DNA of 15,180 bases, taken from contig JBBRPS010000158.1 in the NCBI GenBank assembly GCA_038227745.1, positions 1-15,180 of the forward strand, given 5' to 3'. The notes under the pieces were generated by a model. That model searched no databases. It had not been told where the DNA came from and was given only the letters and a program-made list of their open reading frames with translations. The first letter of the stretch is position 1. Every line of letters starts with the position of its first letter. Source of the stretch: DASPXY01 sp038227745 (lineage in GTDB: Bacteria; Planctomycetota; Planctomycetia; Gemmatales; Gemmataceae). The position numbers and the translations under genes are program-made. Of this stretch, positions 15,062 to 15,180 are shown piece after piece.

Positions 15062-15180
15062 CTCGCCTATGAGGGTGACGCGCCCCGTGAGGAGGCCGAC
15101 CGTGACCGAGATGTCTCCCGCCGAAACCGTTTTCTTCGCCGCCCTGGCCAAGATCGACTTGGCCGAGCGCGCCGCCTATC
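15062..15180 (+). repeat. 119-bp perfect direct repeat, copy 2 (cut by window end)
   Basis: Every base matches 6787-6905. Identity begins 25 bases after the surface-protein stop and runs to the last base of the window, so the right boundary is unknown. The bases before 15062 do not resemble those before 6787. Confidence 0.97.
15102..15180 (+). CDS. Start of a second Ser/Thr kinase copy (3' partial)
   Basis: A GTG at 15102, preceded at six bases by GAGGAGG, opens a frame encoding VTEMSPAETVFFAALAKID and on to ERAAY. These 26 codons are identical in DNA to the start of the kinase at 6827. Only the leader is visible; the kinase domain would lie beyond the window. The gap from the preceding surface-protein stop is 65 bases, so the two could be co-transcribed. 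Identity may reflect a true tandem paralogue, a circular form of the unit, or an assembly effect at a contig end. Confidence 0.6.
   Translation, partial: MTEMSPAETVFFAALAKIDLAERAAY

Noticed and set aside
14939..15151. Antisense frame whose first 30 residues also occur opposite 6787-6876
   Set aside because: It appears twice only because the 119-base direct repeat is read backwards; not a gene.

Overview
The window is GC-rich, densely coding DNA with every supported intact gene on the + strand. It looks like a planctomycete, most likely of the Gemmata group. Four signs point there: an ECF-type sigma factor of the planctomycete-expanded kind, a membrane Ser/Thr kinase with a WD40 sensor half, giant repeat-built surface proteins, and an N-terminal LExLEDRxTPS motif on one of them. 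This assignment is inference from family resemblance; no ribosomal RNA or other marker gene is present.

Layout: (1) 1-5853 is the 3' part of a giant surface protein (parallel beta-helix, cadherin-like repeats, PKD domain, C-terminal membrane anchor), whose start lies outside the window. (2) 5854-6198 holds a frameshifted relic of an IS1380-like transposase on the - strand, then the sigma-factor leader. (3) 6199-6768 is the ECF sigma factor. (4) 6827-10510 is a transmembrane Ser/Thr kinase with a C-terminal WD40 region. (5) 10600-15036 is a 1478-residue secreted protein with an HExxE-bearing N-terminal domain, tandem beta-rich repeats, RTX-like glycine/aspartate repeats and a C-terminal cap. 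(6) From 15062 to the last base, the sequence repeats the ribosome-binding site and start of the kinase gene perfectly over 119 bases, so a second kinase copy appears to begin there.

Functionally, a sigma factor, a membrane kinase and two extracellular proteins in one orientation suggest a signalling and cell-surface locus. The kinase would sense, the sigma factor would redirect transcription, and the surface proteins would be outputs. Co-transcription is plausible from 10600 onward and less certain between sigma factor and kinase, where a small hairpin with a T-run lies. No regulatory link can be proved from sequence.

The most notable point is the perfect 119-base repeat at the window edge. 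It fits a tandem duplication of an 8275-bp kinase plus surface-protein unit, a circular form of that unit, or an assembly-graph end. I see no CRISPR array, tRNA, rRNA, or recognisable phage or defence system.
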